Below are positions 17,422 to 24,866 of a stretch of 45,085 nt of DNA, piece after piece. The notes below the pieces were generated by a model. It did not search any database. It saw only the letters and a program-made list of their open reading frames with translations, and was not told where the DNA came from. This stretch comes from Mycobacteriales bacterium (GTDB lineage: Bacteria > Actinomycetota > Actinomycetes > Mycobacteriales > QHCD01), in assembly GCA_036497565.1 (NCBI GenBank), contig DASXJE010000068.1, forward strand, positions 1-45,085. Reading direction: 5' to 3'. How positions within the stretch are numbered: position 1 is the stretch's first letter; each line of letters opens with the position of its first letter. Position numbers and translations under genes: made by a program.

Positions 17422-17691
17422 GTGCCGAAGTCTCGAGTTCGCAAGAAGAACGTCTACACGGCGCCGTCGGACGTCCTGCCGTCCGCAGCGACCCGCGAGA
17501 AGCGCAAGGGCCCGAGCCCTACGTGGTATCCGATCGTGATGGTCTCGCTGATGGTCATCGGCCTGATCTACATCGTGATGAACTACCTCGCGCCCGACGC
17601 GCTGTTCTTCCCGTCACTGGGCAACTGGAACTTCGCGGTCGGATTCGGCCTGATGGTCGGCGGACTCGTGATGGCCGTCCGCTGGCGCTGA
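17422..17691 (+). CDS. crgA: CrgA, small septation-regulating membrane protein
   Basis: 89 residues. The start MPKSRVRKKNVYTAP and the two closely spaced transmembrane helices (about 34-54 and 67-86, ending VMAVRWR) are diagnostic. CrgA binds FtsZ, FtsQ, FtsI and FtsW partners and tunes divisome assembly in Streptomyces and Mycobacterium. The GTG start has GGAGGAG just upstream. It stands between the divergent DUF881 gene and a PH-domain gene. A pair of DnaA-box sequences follows 29 nt after its stop. Confidence 0.96.
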   Translation: MPKSRVRKKNVYTAPSDVLPSAATREKRKGPSPTWYPIVMVSLMVIGLIYIVMNYLAPDALFFPSLGNWNFAVGFGLMVGGLVMAVRWR

Positions 17692-17720
17692 ACGACACCC
17701 GTGTGATTCGTCCCCAGGGG

Positions 17721-17739
17721 TTGTCCACAGTGTGGATAA
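17721..17739. promoter_or_regulatory. Inverted pair of DnaA boxes (possibly also the crgA terminator hairpin)
   Basis: The sequence TTGTCCACAGTGTGGATAA contains TTGTCCACA on the plus strand, the actinobacterial DnaA-box consensus, and TTATCCACA on the minus strand, the classical consensus, back to back with a single G between. With flanking GGG/CCC it can also form a hairpin of about 11 pairs (one G-U), but no U-run follows. The neighbourhood is known to be close to oriC in relatives. Binding by DnaA is inferred from sequence only. Confidence 0.6.
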
Positions 17740-17800
17740 CCCGGTTCGACGGATAGCCGATCCGACCGTCCGCTCCACCCCGTTCTGTCATGCTGCCGAC

Positions 17801-18217
17801 ATGCGATGGGCACCACGGACCCCAGAGGTGGTCGCGGTGTCGGTGCTCGGGGTGATCGCCCTGGCGCTGGCCGCGACGACCGACGCGGCCGGCGCCCTGC
17901 TCGGAGTCGTCGCCGGGGTGGGCCTGCTGGCGTTCGCGGCGGTCGATGCGATCGTTCGCCCGCGGTTGGCCGCCGACGACGCCGGCCTGTCGGTGCGCTC
18001 GCCCAGCTACCGGGTGCGACTGGACTGGTCCGACATCGACCGGCTGAGGGTCGACGAGCGGAGCCGGTTCGGCGTACGGGTCCGGACCTTGGAGATCGAC
18101 GCGGGCGAGACGCTGCTGCTGCTCGGGCGGCACGCGCTCGGCGCCGACCCGCGCGACGTACACGCCGCCCTGCTGGGCATTCGCGGCATGCCCGGTGCCC
18201 GCGACTCCGCGAGCTGA
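17801..18217 (+). CDS. PH-domain-containing membrane protein
   Basis: About 138 residues. Two adjacent hydrophobic segments (about 13-45) anchor the N-terminus; the rest (about 52-125) resembles the bacterial PH domain found in actinobacterial membrane proteins: DDAGLSVRSPSYRVRLDWSDI followed by LRVDERSRFGVRVRTLEID and a short helix. A PH-type protein often lies beside crgA in actinobacteria (Rv0010c in M. tuberculosis). I choose the ATG at 17801 because the in-frame start at 17732 would make the DnaA-box region coding and adds non-conserved sequence. Function unknown. Confidence 0.8.
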   Translation: MRWAPRTPEVVAVSVLGVIALALAATTDAAGALLGVVAGVGLLAFAAVDAIVRPRLAADDAGLSVRSPSYRVRLDWSDIDRLRVDERSRFGVRVRTLEIDAGETLLLLGRHALGADPRDVHAALLGIRGMPGARDSAS

Positions 18218-18225
18218 GGATCCGG

Positions 18226-19113
18226 CTAGCTGAGCATCCGGTCGAGCGCCCCGGTGCGCCAGACCGTGAGCCCCACCATGATCGCGACGAGCAACGCGAC
18301 CCCGCCGACCTGGTAGAGCGCGCGGTGCATCCGCGGCGCGTAGACGAAGATCACGGCGGCGACCGCGCCGGCCACCAGGCCGCCGAGGTGACCGAGCCAC
18401 GAGATCCCCGGGACGCTGAGCGTGATGTAGACGTTGATCAGGATCGTCGGGACGAGCGCCCAGATGTTGAGGCCCATCTTGCGGTAGACGACGATCAGCG
18501 CCCCGAACAGCCCGAAGATCGCCCCGGACGCTCCGGCGACGTTGTTGAACCTGTTGTCGAAGAGGTAGACCGACAGCGCGCCGCCGAGCGCGCCGAGCAG
18601 GTAGATGGACAGGTAGCGCCAGGCACCGAACACCCGCTCCAACGCCGGGCCGAGCACGAACAGCGAGAACATGTTGACGGCCAGGTGCAGCACCCCGAAG
18701 TGCAGGAACGCCGATCCGAGGAATCGCCAGAACTCGTTGTTCTCGGCGATGACGGTGGGGTTGAGGACCAGTTTGCCGAAGATCCGGGACGACTCGTTGT
18801 GGCTGAAGCCGGCCGGCGAGGTGACCGCGGTGGCGATGAACGCGACGACGTTGAGCCCGATCAGCACCAGCGTCATCAGCCCGGCCCGCGCGACGACCTT
18901 GCCGCCGTAGGGCAGGGTCGGCGTACGGACCCGAGACGACGATCGCCGGCCTACGCAGTCAGGACACTGGAAGCCGACCGGCGCGTCCCGCAGGCAGGTC
19001 GGGCAGATGGGACGGTCGCAGCGGGTGCAGCTGACGAACGTCTGGCGGTCGGGGTGGCGGTAGCAGCGCGGCGCGAAGTCGGCATCGGCAGGTTGCTGGT
19101 GCGGCTGACTCAT
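18226..19113 (-). CDS. Rhomboid-family intramembrane serine protease with N-terminal zinc-binding segment
   Basis: 295 residues. The N-terminus has five Cys and two His (CYRHPDRQTFVSCTRC, CPTC, CPDC; residues 17-53), a B-box/zinc-ribbon-like module. Six or seven membrane helices follow. The rhomboid catalytic dyad is visible: S196 in GASGAIFG and H242 in LGHLGGL; the HFGVLHLAVNMFSL motif (about 138-151) supplies the conserved His/Asn of helix 2. It cuts membrane proteins within the bilayer; its substrates are unknown. It converges on the PH-domain gene with an 8-bp gap and lies 71 bp downstream of ppiA on the same strand. Confidence 0.93.
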   Translation of the reverse strand: MSQPHQQPADADFAPRCYRHPDRQTFVSCTRCDRPICPTCLRDAPVGFQCPDCVGRRSSSRVRTPTLPYGGKVVARAGLMTLVLIGLNVVAFIATAVTSPAGFSHNESSRIFGKLVLNPTVIAENNEFWRFLGSAFLHFGVLHLAVNMFSLFVLGPALERVFGAWRYLSIYLLGALGGALSVYLFDNRFNNVAGASGAIFGLFGALIVVYRKMGLNIWALVPTILINVYITLSVPGISWLGHLGGLVAGAVAAVIFVYAPRMHRALYQVGGVALLVAIMVGLTVWRTGALDRMLS

Positions 19114-19184
19114 CGCACCCGCTCCGAATACCGACTACCTGTCGTACCGTCCATCCCGCTCGTGCTCGCCGGCGGCGCCGGGCG

Positions 19185-19715
19185 CTAGCCCTCCGGCCGT
19201 TCGATCGTGACCGATTCGATGACCACGTCGGTGGTCGGCCGGTCGTTGCGTCCGGTCGGGGCCGCGGCGATCGTGTCGACCACGGCCCGGCCGGCGTCGT
19301 CGGTCACCTGACCGAAGATGGTGTGCTTGCCGGTCAGCCACGGGGTCGGGTCGACCGTGATGAAGAACTGCGACCCGTTGGTGCCCGGGCCGGCGTTGGC
19401 CATCGCGAGCAGGTAGGGCCGGGTGAAGGCGAGCTCGGGGTGGATCTCGTCGCCGAACTCGTAGCCCGGGCCGCCGGTCCCGGTGCCGAGCGGGTCGCCG
19501 CCCTGCACCATGAATCCCGGGATGACCCGGTGGAAGATCGTGCCGGCGTAGAGCGAGTCCTGCCGCTTCGCGCCGGTGGTCGGGTCGGTCCACTCCCGGT
19601 CACCCTGGGCCAACTCGACGAAGTTCCGGACCGTCTTCGGCGCCTGGTCGGGGAAGAGCTCGAGCCGGACATCTCCGGCACTCGTGTGCAGGGTCGCGTA
19701 ATGCTGCGTGGCCAC
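19185..19715 (-). CDS. ppiA: Cyclophilin-type peptidyl-prolyl cis-trans isomerase
   Basis: 176 residues, the usual length for a cytosolic cyclophilin (no signal peptide). Active-site blocks are intact: FHRVIPGFMVQGGDP with the catalytic Arg, then FAMANAGPGTNGSQFFIT-like sequence (here LLAMANAGP...GSQFFIT) and W in TPWLTGKHTIFGQV. It speeds cis-trans isomerisation of X-Pro bonds during folding. Its place next to the rhomboid and crgA genes matches ppiA (Rv0009) in mycobacteria. The gap to the next gene (19716-19859) has scattered AT-rich hexamers (for example GATAAT near 19816) but no certain promoter. Confidence 0.95.
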   Translation of the reverse strand: MATQHYATLHTSAGDVRLELFPDQAPKTVRNFVELAQGDREWTDPTTGAKRQDSLYAGTIFHRVIPGFMVQGGDPLGTGTGGPGYEFGDEIHPELAFTRPYLLAMANAGPGTNGSQFFITVDPTPWLTGKHTIFGQVTDDAGRAVVDTIAAAPTGRNDRPTTDVVIESVTIERPEG

Positions 19716-19859
19716 CGGTGCGGCTCCTTCGACGGGGATGGCAGTTCGCTCATGGTCTCACGCGCGGGTTACCGTGCCTCGTGAAGGGTACGAGCGTCTA
19801 CTAGACCGCGACGGCAGATAATCCGGCCGCCGTCGACAGTGCTTCCGGGAGGGACCCTG

Positions 19860-20510
19860 ATGTCAGGTTCAAAGGTGAGTGCACGTATGACTCCGGCGGT
19901 GCGTACGGCGGGCGATGCGACCGGGACCGCGGCGAGTGAGGTGGCGCACGCCGTCGAGGTGCTGCGCGAGCAGGCCGGCCCCGCCGTCTCCAGCGCGGTA
20001 GACGCAGTGCGGGAGAAGGGTCTGCCGGCGGCCGTCGCCGCCGTCGAGACGGTTCGGGAAAAGGCCGGACCCGCCGCGGTGGTCGCGGTCGAGGTCGTCC
20101 GCGAGAGGGGCCTGCCGGCGGCCGTCGCCGCCGCGGACACCGTCCGGCACCGGGCCGGCCCCGCGGCCAGCGCCGCAGTGGACGCGGTCCGTGACCACGC
20201 ACCGGTGGTCGCCGCCGCCGCCGGCACCGTGCGTTCGCGCGCCCGGACGGTGGAGAAGCAGACCCGCGGACAGCGCCGCGAGGCGCGTCGCCGGGCGCGT
20301 CGGATCGGTGCCGCCGCACGCGGCGAGCAGCCCCGCCGCTGGCCGTTCATCCTCGGCGCCTTCCTGCTCGGCGCGGCGCTCGGAACGACCGCCGGGCTGG
20401 CCCGCCGTCGCGCCGCGCAGAGTTCCGCGCCGGCCTACGGCGAGGATCTCAACGGCTCGGGTACGCAGGACACCACCCGCCTCACCGAGGAGCAGAACTC
20501 CGAGCACTGA
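19860..20510 (+). CDS. Alanine-rich protein with six 15-residue repeats and a transmembrane anchor
   Basis: 216 residues; ATG at 19860 preceded by GGGAGGG at about 8 nt. Residues 36-124 consist of six near-15-residue units beginning with R(E/H/D) and alternating between RExAGPAxxxAVxxV and RExGLPAAVAAxxTV. A basic segment (RRARRIGAAARGEQPRR) precedes one transmembrane helix (about 161-179) and an acidic, polar tail. The repeats should form Pro-kinked amphipathic helices, comparable in character to YtxH-like or membrane-stress proteins, but I cannot name a family. No nearby gene explains its role. Confidence 0.8.
   Translation: MSGSKVSARMTPAVRTAGDATGTAASEVAHAVEVLREQAGPAVSSAVDAVREKGLPAAVAAVETVREKAGPAAVVAVEVVRERGLPAAVAAADTVRHRAGPAASAAVDAVRDHAPVVAAAAGTVRSRARTVEKQTRGQRREARRRARRIGAAARGEQPRRWPFILGAFLLGAALGTTAGLARRRAAQSSAPAYGEDLNGSGTQDTTRLTEEQNSEH
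19965..20231 (+). repeat. Tandem 45-bp coding repeat, six units
   Basis: Six consecutive units of about 45 bp encode the 15-residue repeats; units 1, 3 and 5 resemble each other (AGPA type), as do 2 and 4 (GLPAAVAA type), so the real period may be 90 bp. Phrases such as GGTCTGCCGGCGGCCGTCGC recur nearly unchanged. Confidence 0.75.
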
Positions 20511-20518
20511 GGCGCCGG

Positions 20519-21628
20519 TCAGCGCCGGCGCTTCGCCCGCCGTGGTGCGCGAGCGGCTGACTTGCGGCCGGACGGGGGACGGGCGGTGCTGTCCCGCTCG
20601 ATGAGCTCTGCCGCGACCCGGACGGTGCGCGGCGGCCCGGGCGAGCCGAGGACCAGGTCCATCGCGCGCTCGCCTATCTCGCGCAGCGGCAGCCGGACCG
20701 TCGTCAGGGCGGGCGTGATGTCGCGAGCCAGCTCGATGTCGTCGTACCCGACGATGGAGACGTCGTCCGGGACGCGTCGGCCGGACTCCCGCAGGTAGGA
20801 GATCGCGCCGGTGGCCATGAGGTCGTTGGCGGCGAAAATCGCCGTGAGCTGGGGGCGACGCTCGAGCAGCGCCGCCGCGGCGGCCGCGCCGCCCTCGCGG
20901 CTGAAGCCGCCCTCCTCGATGGCGTCGTCGGGGATGGGGGCGCCGAGCCGCCCCATTTCGCTGCTGAAGCCGGTCAGCCGCTCCCGCACCGTCGTCAGGC
21001 CGAGCGGGCCGCAGGCGATGCCGACCGAGCGGTGCCCGAGCGCGCGCAGGTGCCGGGCAGCCTCCTTCGCGCCGGCCCGGTGCGCCGGGGCGACGGTGTC
21101 GCCGGACATCCCGTGCCGGCCGATGCCCACGACCCGACCGCCGGTGCCGAGGTAGGAGTCGACGGCCCGGGCGACCCGCCCGGACTGGTCACGATCGGCG
21201 AAGCCGCTCCCGGCGAGGACGATCGCGCGGGCCCGCTGGGCGCGGAGCCGGTTGATGTATTCGACCTCCAGCTCCGGATCGCGGGAGGTGCTGGTGACGA
21301 GCAGGAGCAGGCCGTTGGCCCGGGCGACCGCCATCGCACCCGAGGCGATCGCGGAGAAGTACGGGTCGTCGACGTCGTGGATGACCAGCCCGACGATGTC
21401 GGTCGCCGCCCGCGCCAGCGCCTGAGCCGGGCCATTGGACACGTAACCGACCTGGTCGGCCACGGCGAGGACCTTCTCCCGCAGGGCCTCGCCGACCACC
21501 CGCTCGCTGCCATTGAGCACCCGGGACGCGGTCGCCAGCGACACACCGGCGAGGTCGGCGACGTCCTTGAGCGTGGCCGACGCCGAGCGAACCGGTGCCG
21601 AGGTCCGTGTTGACGAGGAGGCGCGCAC
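20519..21628 (-). CDS. LacI-family transcriptional regulator
   Basis: 369 residues. The N-terminal LacI helix-turn-helix reads TLKDVADLAGVSLATASRVLNG (residues 19-40), followed by the hinge helix (SNGPAQALA) and a periplasmic-binding-protein-like sensor domain with FAANDLMATGAISYLRESG and PDDVSIVGYDDIELA, typical of sugar-responsive members. The C-terminus is unusually Arg/Lys-rich. I start at GTG 21628, where TATAGT on the minus strand lies 6 nt upstream, consistent with a leaderless transcript; the longer frame enters the divergent gene. It probably represses the divergent dehydrogenase-DUF993-isomerase genes through the palindrome at 21654-21669. The inducer is unknown. Confidence 0.92.
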   Translation of the reverse strand: MRASSSTRTSAPVRSASATLKDVADLAGVSLATASRVLNGSERVVGEALREKVLAVADQVGYVSNGPAQALARAATDIVGLVIHDVDDPYFSAIASGAMAVARANGLLLLVTSTSRDPELEVEYINRLRAQRARAIVLAGSGFADRDQSGRVARAVDSYLGTGGRVVGIGRHGMSGDTVAPAHRAGAKEAARHLRALGHRSVGIACGPLGLTTVRERLTGFSSEMGRLGAPIPDDAIEEGGFSREGGAAAAAALLERRPQLTAIFAANDLMATGAISYLRESGRRVPDDVSIVGYDDIELARDITPALTTVRLPLREIGERAMDLVLGSPGPPRTVRVAAELIERDSTARPPSGRKSAARAPRRAKRRR

Positions 21629-21634
21629 GCAGCG

Positions 21635-21640
21635 ACTATA
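21635..21640 (-). promoter_or_regulatory. Putative -10 element of the LacI-family gene, leaderless
   Basis: TATAGT on the minus strand ends 6 nt before the GTG at 21628, so transcription would begin at or next to the start codon. No Shine-Dalgarno is visible before that GTG. Confidence 0.45.
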
Positions 21641-21653
21641 TGGTGTCAGAGGC

Positions 21654-21669
21654 GGGCAAGCGTTTTCCC
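21654..21669. promoter_or_regulatory. LacI-type operator between divergent genes
   Basis: GGGCAAGCGTTTTCCC is a 16-bp imperfect palindrome around a central CG (12 of 16 positions symmetric), the shape of LacI/GalR family operators. It lies between the regulator start (21628) and the divergent dehydrogenase start (21725), where it can control both. Its use by this regulator is inferred from position. Confidence 0.65.
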
Positions 21670-21724
21670 ACACGCTCCCGGCCGGATCTGCGCAGCATGA
21701 CGGACCACGCTCGGAGGGCCATAG

Positions 21725-22876
21725 ATGAGCCGCAGGACCATCGGTATCGCGATGAACGGTGTCACCGGCCGGATGGGCTACCGACAGCATCTGCTCCGCT
21801 CGATCCTGGCGATCCGGGAGCAGGGCGGCCTCACGTTGCCCGACGGCACCGTGGTGTGGCCGGAGCCGCTGCTGGTCGGCCGCAACGCCGAGCGCCTCGC
21901 GCCGATCGCCGAGCGTCACGGCCTGACCCGCTGGACAACGTCGTTGGACGAGGCACTCGGCGATCCGGACATCGAGATCTACTTCGACACGCAAGTGACC
22001 GCGGCGCGCGAGAAGGCCCTGCTGCAGGCCATCGAGGCCGGCAAGCACATCTACACCGAAAAGCCGGTCGCCGATGCGCTCGAGGGCGCGCTCCGGCTGC
22101 TGCGCGCCGCCGAGGCGGCCGGCGTCCGGCACGGCGTCGTCCAGGACAAGCTGTTCCTGCCCGGCCTCATCAAGCTCCGGCGTCTCGTGGAGGGCGGATT
22201 CTTCGGCCGGATCCTCTCTGTTCGGGGTGAGTTCGGCTATTGGGTGTTCGAGGGCGACTGGCAGCCGGCGCAGCGGCCGTCGTGGAACTACCGCGCCGAG
22301 GACGGCGGCGGCATCGTCGCGGACATGTTCTGTCACTGGCGCTACGTGCTCGACCAGGTGATCGCGCCGGTCCAGGCCGTCACGGCGCATGCGGTGACCC
22401 ACATCCCGGACCGCTGGGACGAGCACGGCGAGCACTACCGGGCCACCGCCGACGACGCGGCGTACGCGATCTTCGAGTTGGCCGGCGGCGTGGTCGCGCA
22501 GGTCAATTCCTCGTGGGCGACCCGGGTGCACCGCGACGAACTGGTGGAGTTCCACGTCGACGGGACCGAGGGCAGTGCAGTAGCCGGGCTGCGGTCGTGC
22601 ATCGTGCAGCACCGCGCCGGCACGCCGATGGCCGAGTGGAACCCGGATCTGCCGGTGCCGGTCGACTTCCGCTCGCAATGGCAGGACGTCCCGGACAACG
22701 CGGCGTTGGACAACGGCTTCAAGCGGGAGTGGGAGCTCTTCCTCTCCCATGTCGTGGCCGATACGCCCTTTCCGTGGAACCTGCTCGAGGGCGCGAAGGG
22801 CGTGCAGCTCGCCGAGCTCGGTCTGCGGTCCTCGGCAGAGGGCCGTCGACTGGAGGTCCCGGAGCTGCGCCCGTGA
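21725..22876 (+). CDS. Gfo/Idh/MocA-family oxidoreductase, first gene of a putative sugar-degradation operon
   Basis: 383 residues. The N-terminal Rossmann loop is GIAMNGVTGRMGYRQH, followed by the family EKP motif (E112-K113-P114 in YTEKPVAD) and a C-terminal domain with GGGIVADMFCHWRYVLD, which contains the catalytic His/Asp region. It should oxidise a sugar, sugar derivative or cyclitol with NAD(P). Compared with the other two Gfo/Idh proteins here it has a longer N-terminal part (an extra segment around residues 30-47). It is divergent from the LacI gene, and its stop overlaps the DUF993 start by 4 bases (GTGA), so the products are made together. Confidence 0.9.
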   Translation: MSRRTIGIAMNGVTGRMGYRQHLLRSILAIREQGGLTLPDGTVVWPEPLLVGRNAERLAPIAERHGLTRWTTSLDEALGDPDIEIYFDTQVTAAREKALLQAIEAGKHIYTEKPVADALEGALRLLRAAEAAGVRHGVVQDKLFLPGLIKLRRLVEGGFFGRILSVRGEFGYWVFEGDWQPAQRPSWNYRAEDGGGIVADMFCHWRYVLDQVIAPVQAVTAHAVTHIPDRWDEHGEHYRATADDAAYAIFELAGGVVAQVNSSWATRVHRDELVEFHVDGTEGSAVAGLRSCIVQHRAGTPMAEWNPDLPVPVDFRSQWQDVPDNAALDNGFKREWELFLSHVVADTPFPWNLLEGAKGVQLAELGLRSSAEGRRLEVPELRP

Positions 22877-24033
22877 GCGTCTCGCTGCGCCTGCCCGCTC
22901 CCGCGGGCGTCGTCCGCACCATCACGCTCGACGAACCGCCGAAGTGGCCGACCGGCGGGGCGCTCCGCTCCCGGTCCGTCTACGCCGCCGCGCATGTGGT
23001 CGCCGATCCGCTGGCCGACAACGCGCCGGGCGCCCCGGCGGTCGTCGACTGGGACGCGACCCTCGCCTTCCGTCGCCACCTGTGGTCGCTGGGGCTCGGC
23101 GTCGCCGACGCCATGGACACCGCGCAACGCGGCGCCGGGCTGGACTGGCCGGCGGTGCAGGAGCTGATCCGACGGTCCGGCAAGGAGGCGGCGGCGGTCG
23201 GCGGTCGGCTCGTGTGCGGTGCCGGCACCGACCAGTTGACCGGGCCGGCGCGCGACCTGGACGAGGTCCGGGCGGCGTACGAGGAACAGCTCGCGCTCGT
23301 CGAAGACGTCGGATCCCGCGTCGTGCTGATGTGCTCGCGCGAGCTCGCCGCGCTCGCCCGGTCGGCCGAGGACTACCACGCGGTCTACGCGCCGCTGCTC
23401 CGGCAATCGCGGGACCCGGTGATCCTGCACTGGCTCGGGCCGATGTTCGACCCGGCCCTGACCGGCTACTGGGGATCGACCGACCTCGACGTCGCGATCG
23501 CATCGCTGCTGACGCTGATCGCGGACCATCGCGACAAGATCGACGGGATCAAGCTCTCGCTGCTCGACTCCGACCGGGAGATCGCGCTGCGCCGTGCGCT
23601 TCCGGACGGCGTACGGCTCTACACCGGCGACGACTACCACTACCCGCAGCTGATGGCCGGCGACCAGCACGGCCACAGCGACGCCCTGCTCGGCATCTTC
23701 GACCCGATCGCACCGGCCGCTTCGGCCGCGGTGCGGGCGTTGGACGACGGTGATCCGGCCCGGTTCCGCAAGATCCTCGACCCGACGGTGCCGTTGGCGC
23801 GGCACCTGTTCGGCCCGCCGACCTACCACTACAAGACCGGCGTGGTCTTCCTGGCGTGGCTGGCCGGACACCAGGATCATCCGCTGATGGTCGGCGGTGC
23901 CCAGGCCGGGCGGTCCGTTCCGCACCTCGTCGAACTCGTCGCCCTAGCTGCCGCGGCGCACATCCTGCCGGACCCCGAGCTCGCCGCGGACCGGATGCGT
24001 CGCTTCCTGGCGATCGCCGGGTTCGGGCCGTGA
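22873..24033 (+). CDS. DUF993 family, dihydrodipicolinate-synthase-like TIM-barrel protein
   Basis: 386 residues. The block VYAAAHVVADPLADN with VDWDATLAFRRHLWSLGLGVADAMDTAQRG (about 36-87) is the recognisable DUF993 opening. Later motifs HWLGPMFDPAL and DGIKLSLLD carry K227, in the position expected for a Schiff-base lysine of class I aldolase or DHDPS-like barrels, followed by LYTGDDYHYPQL. A retro-aldol or lyase step in sugar breakdown is a plausible guess, not established. GTG 22873 overlaps the preceding stop and its own stop overlaps the next GTG, so it is the middle gene of a coupled trio. Confidence 0.88.
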   Translation: MSVSLRLPAPAGVVRTITLDEPPKWPTGGALRSRSVYAAAHVVADPLADNAPGAPAVVDWDATLAFRRHLWSLGLGVADAMDTAQRGAGLDWPAVQELIRRSGKEAAAVGGRLVCGAGTDQLTGPARDLDEVRAAYEEQLALVEDVGSRVVLMCSRELAALARSAEDYHAVYAPLLRQSRDPVILHWLGPMFDPALTGYWGSTDLDVAIASLLTLIADHRDKIDGIKLSLLDSDREIALRRALPDGVRLYTGDDYHYPQLMAGDQHGHSDALLGIFDPIAPAASAAVRALDDGDPARFRKILDPTVPLARHLFGPPTYHYKTGVVFLAWLAGHQDHPLMVGGAQAGRSVPHLVELVALAAAAHILPDPELAADRMRRFLAIAGFGP

Positions 24034-24866
24034 CCGCCCACCCCCGCCTGTCGTTGAACCAGGCGACGACCAAGCGCTGGACGTTGCCCGAGACGGTGGC
24101 CGGCTGCGTCGAGGCGGGGATCGGCGGGATCGGGCTGTGGCGTGACCGGGTGGCCGAGGTCGGCGCCGGACGCGCGGCCCGGATCGTCGCCGATGCTGGG
24201 CTCACGGTGACCAGCCTGTGCCGGGGCGGCTTCCTCAGCGACGGTGAGCCGGCGGCGCGCAAGGCGGCGTACGACGACAACCGGCGCGCGATCGACGAGG
24301 CGGCCCTGGTCGGCGCGCCGGAACTACTGCTCGTGGTCGGCGGACTGCCCGCGGGCAGCCGCGACCTGGCCGGCGCGCGGGCGGCGGTGGCCGATGCCCT
24401 GACCGAGCTGGCGCCGCATGCGCGCGCAGCCGGGGTCCGGCTGGTGCTGGAGCCGCTGCACCCGATGTTCTGTGCCGATCGCGCGGTCGTCTCGACGCTG
24501 GGTCAGGCGCTCGACATGGCCGATGCGTTCGAGCCGCGCGAGGTCGCGGTGTGCGTCGACACCTATCACGTCTGGTGGGATCCGACGTTGGCCGCACAGC
24601 TGGCCCGGGGCGGTGAGCGGATCGCCCTCTACCAGGTGTCGGACTGGGTGCTGCCGCTCGCGGCCGATGCGCTGCTCTCCCGCGGGCACCTCGGCGACGG
24701 TTCTATCGACACCGCTTCCATCACCGACCTGGTCACTGCCGCCGGCTACACCGGGTGGATCGAGGTCGAGATCTTCCGGCAGGACGTCTGGGACGCGCCG
24801 GGACGGGACACCGTCGCGCGAGTGGTGTCGACGTTCGACGCGATGATGCGTTCCACACATTCCTGA
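24030..24866 (+). CDS. Sugar phosphate isomerase/epimerase-like protein (AP-endonuclease-2 fold)
   Basis: 278 residues. A TIM-barrel of the xylose-isomerase-like superfamily: LSLNQATTKRWTLPETV at the start, LVLEPLHPM with a metal-ligand Glu, AVCVDTYHVWWDP with Asp/His ligands, ALYQVSDW, and the closing GWIEVEIF with the final Glu. Members isomerise or epimerise free or phosphorylated sugars and keto-sugars, or cleave 3-keto-glycosides when paired with Gfo/Idh dehydrogenases. GTG 24030 overlaps the DUF993 stop. The pairing with a dehydrogenase and an aldolase-like protein suggests consecutive steps of one pathway. Confidence 0.88.
   Translation: MTAHPRLSLNQATTKRWTLPETVAGCVEAGIGGIGLWRDRVAEVGAGRAARIVADAGLTVTSLCRGGFLSDGEPAARKAAYDDNRRAIDEAALVGAPELLLVVGGLPAGSRDLAGARAAVADALTELAPHARAAGVRLVLEPLHPMFCADRAVVSTLGQALDMADAFEPREVAVCVDTYHVWWDPTLAAQLARGGERIALYQVSDWVLPLAADALLSRGHLGDGSIDTASITDLVTAAGYTGWIEVEIFRQDVWDAPGRDTVARVVSTFDAMMRSTHS

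Noticed and set aside
17721-17739. The DnaA-box pair as an origin of replication
   Set aside because: Only two boxes and no AT-rich unwinding region or dnaA/dnaN genes nearby; at most a secondary DnaA site.
21629-22750. N-terminal extension of the LacI-family frame
   Set aside because: It lies antisense to the divergent dehydrogenase gene and crosses the operator; the HTH begins right after the GTG at 21628.
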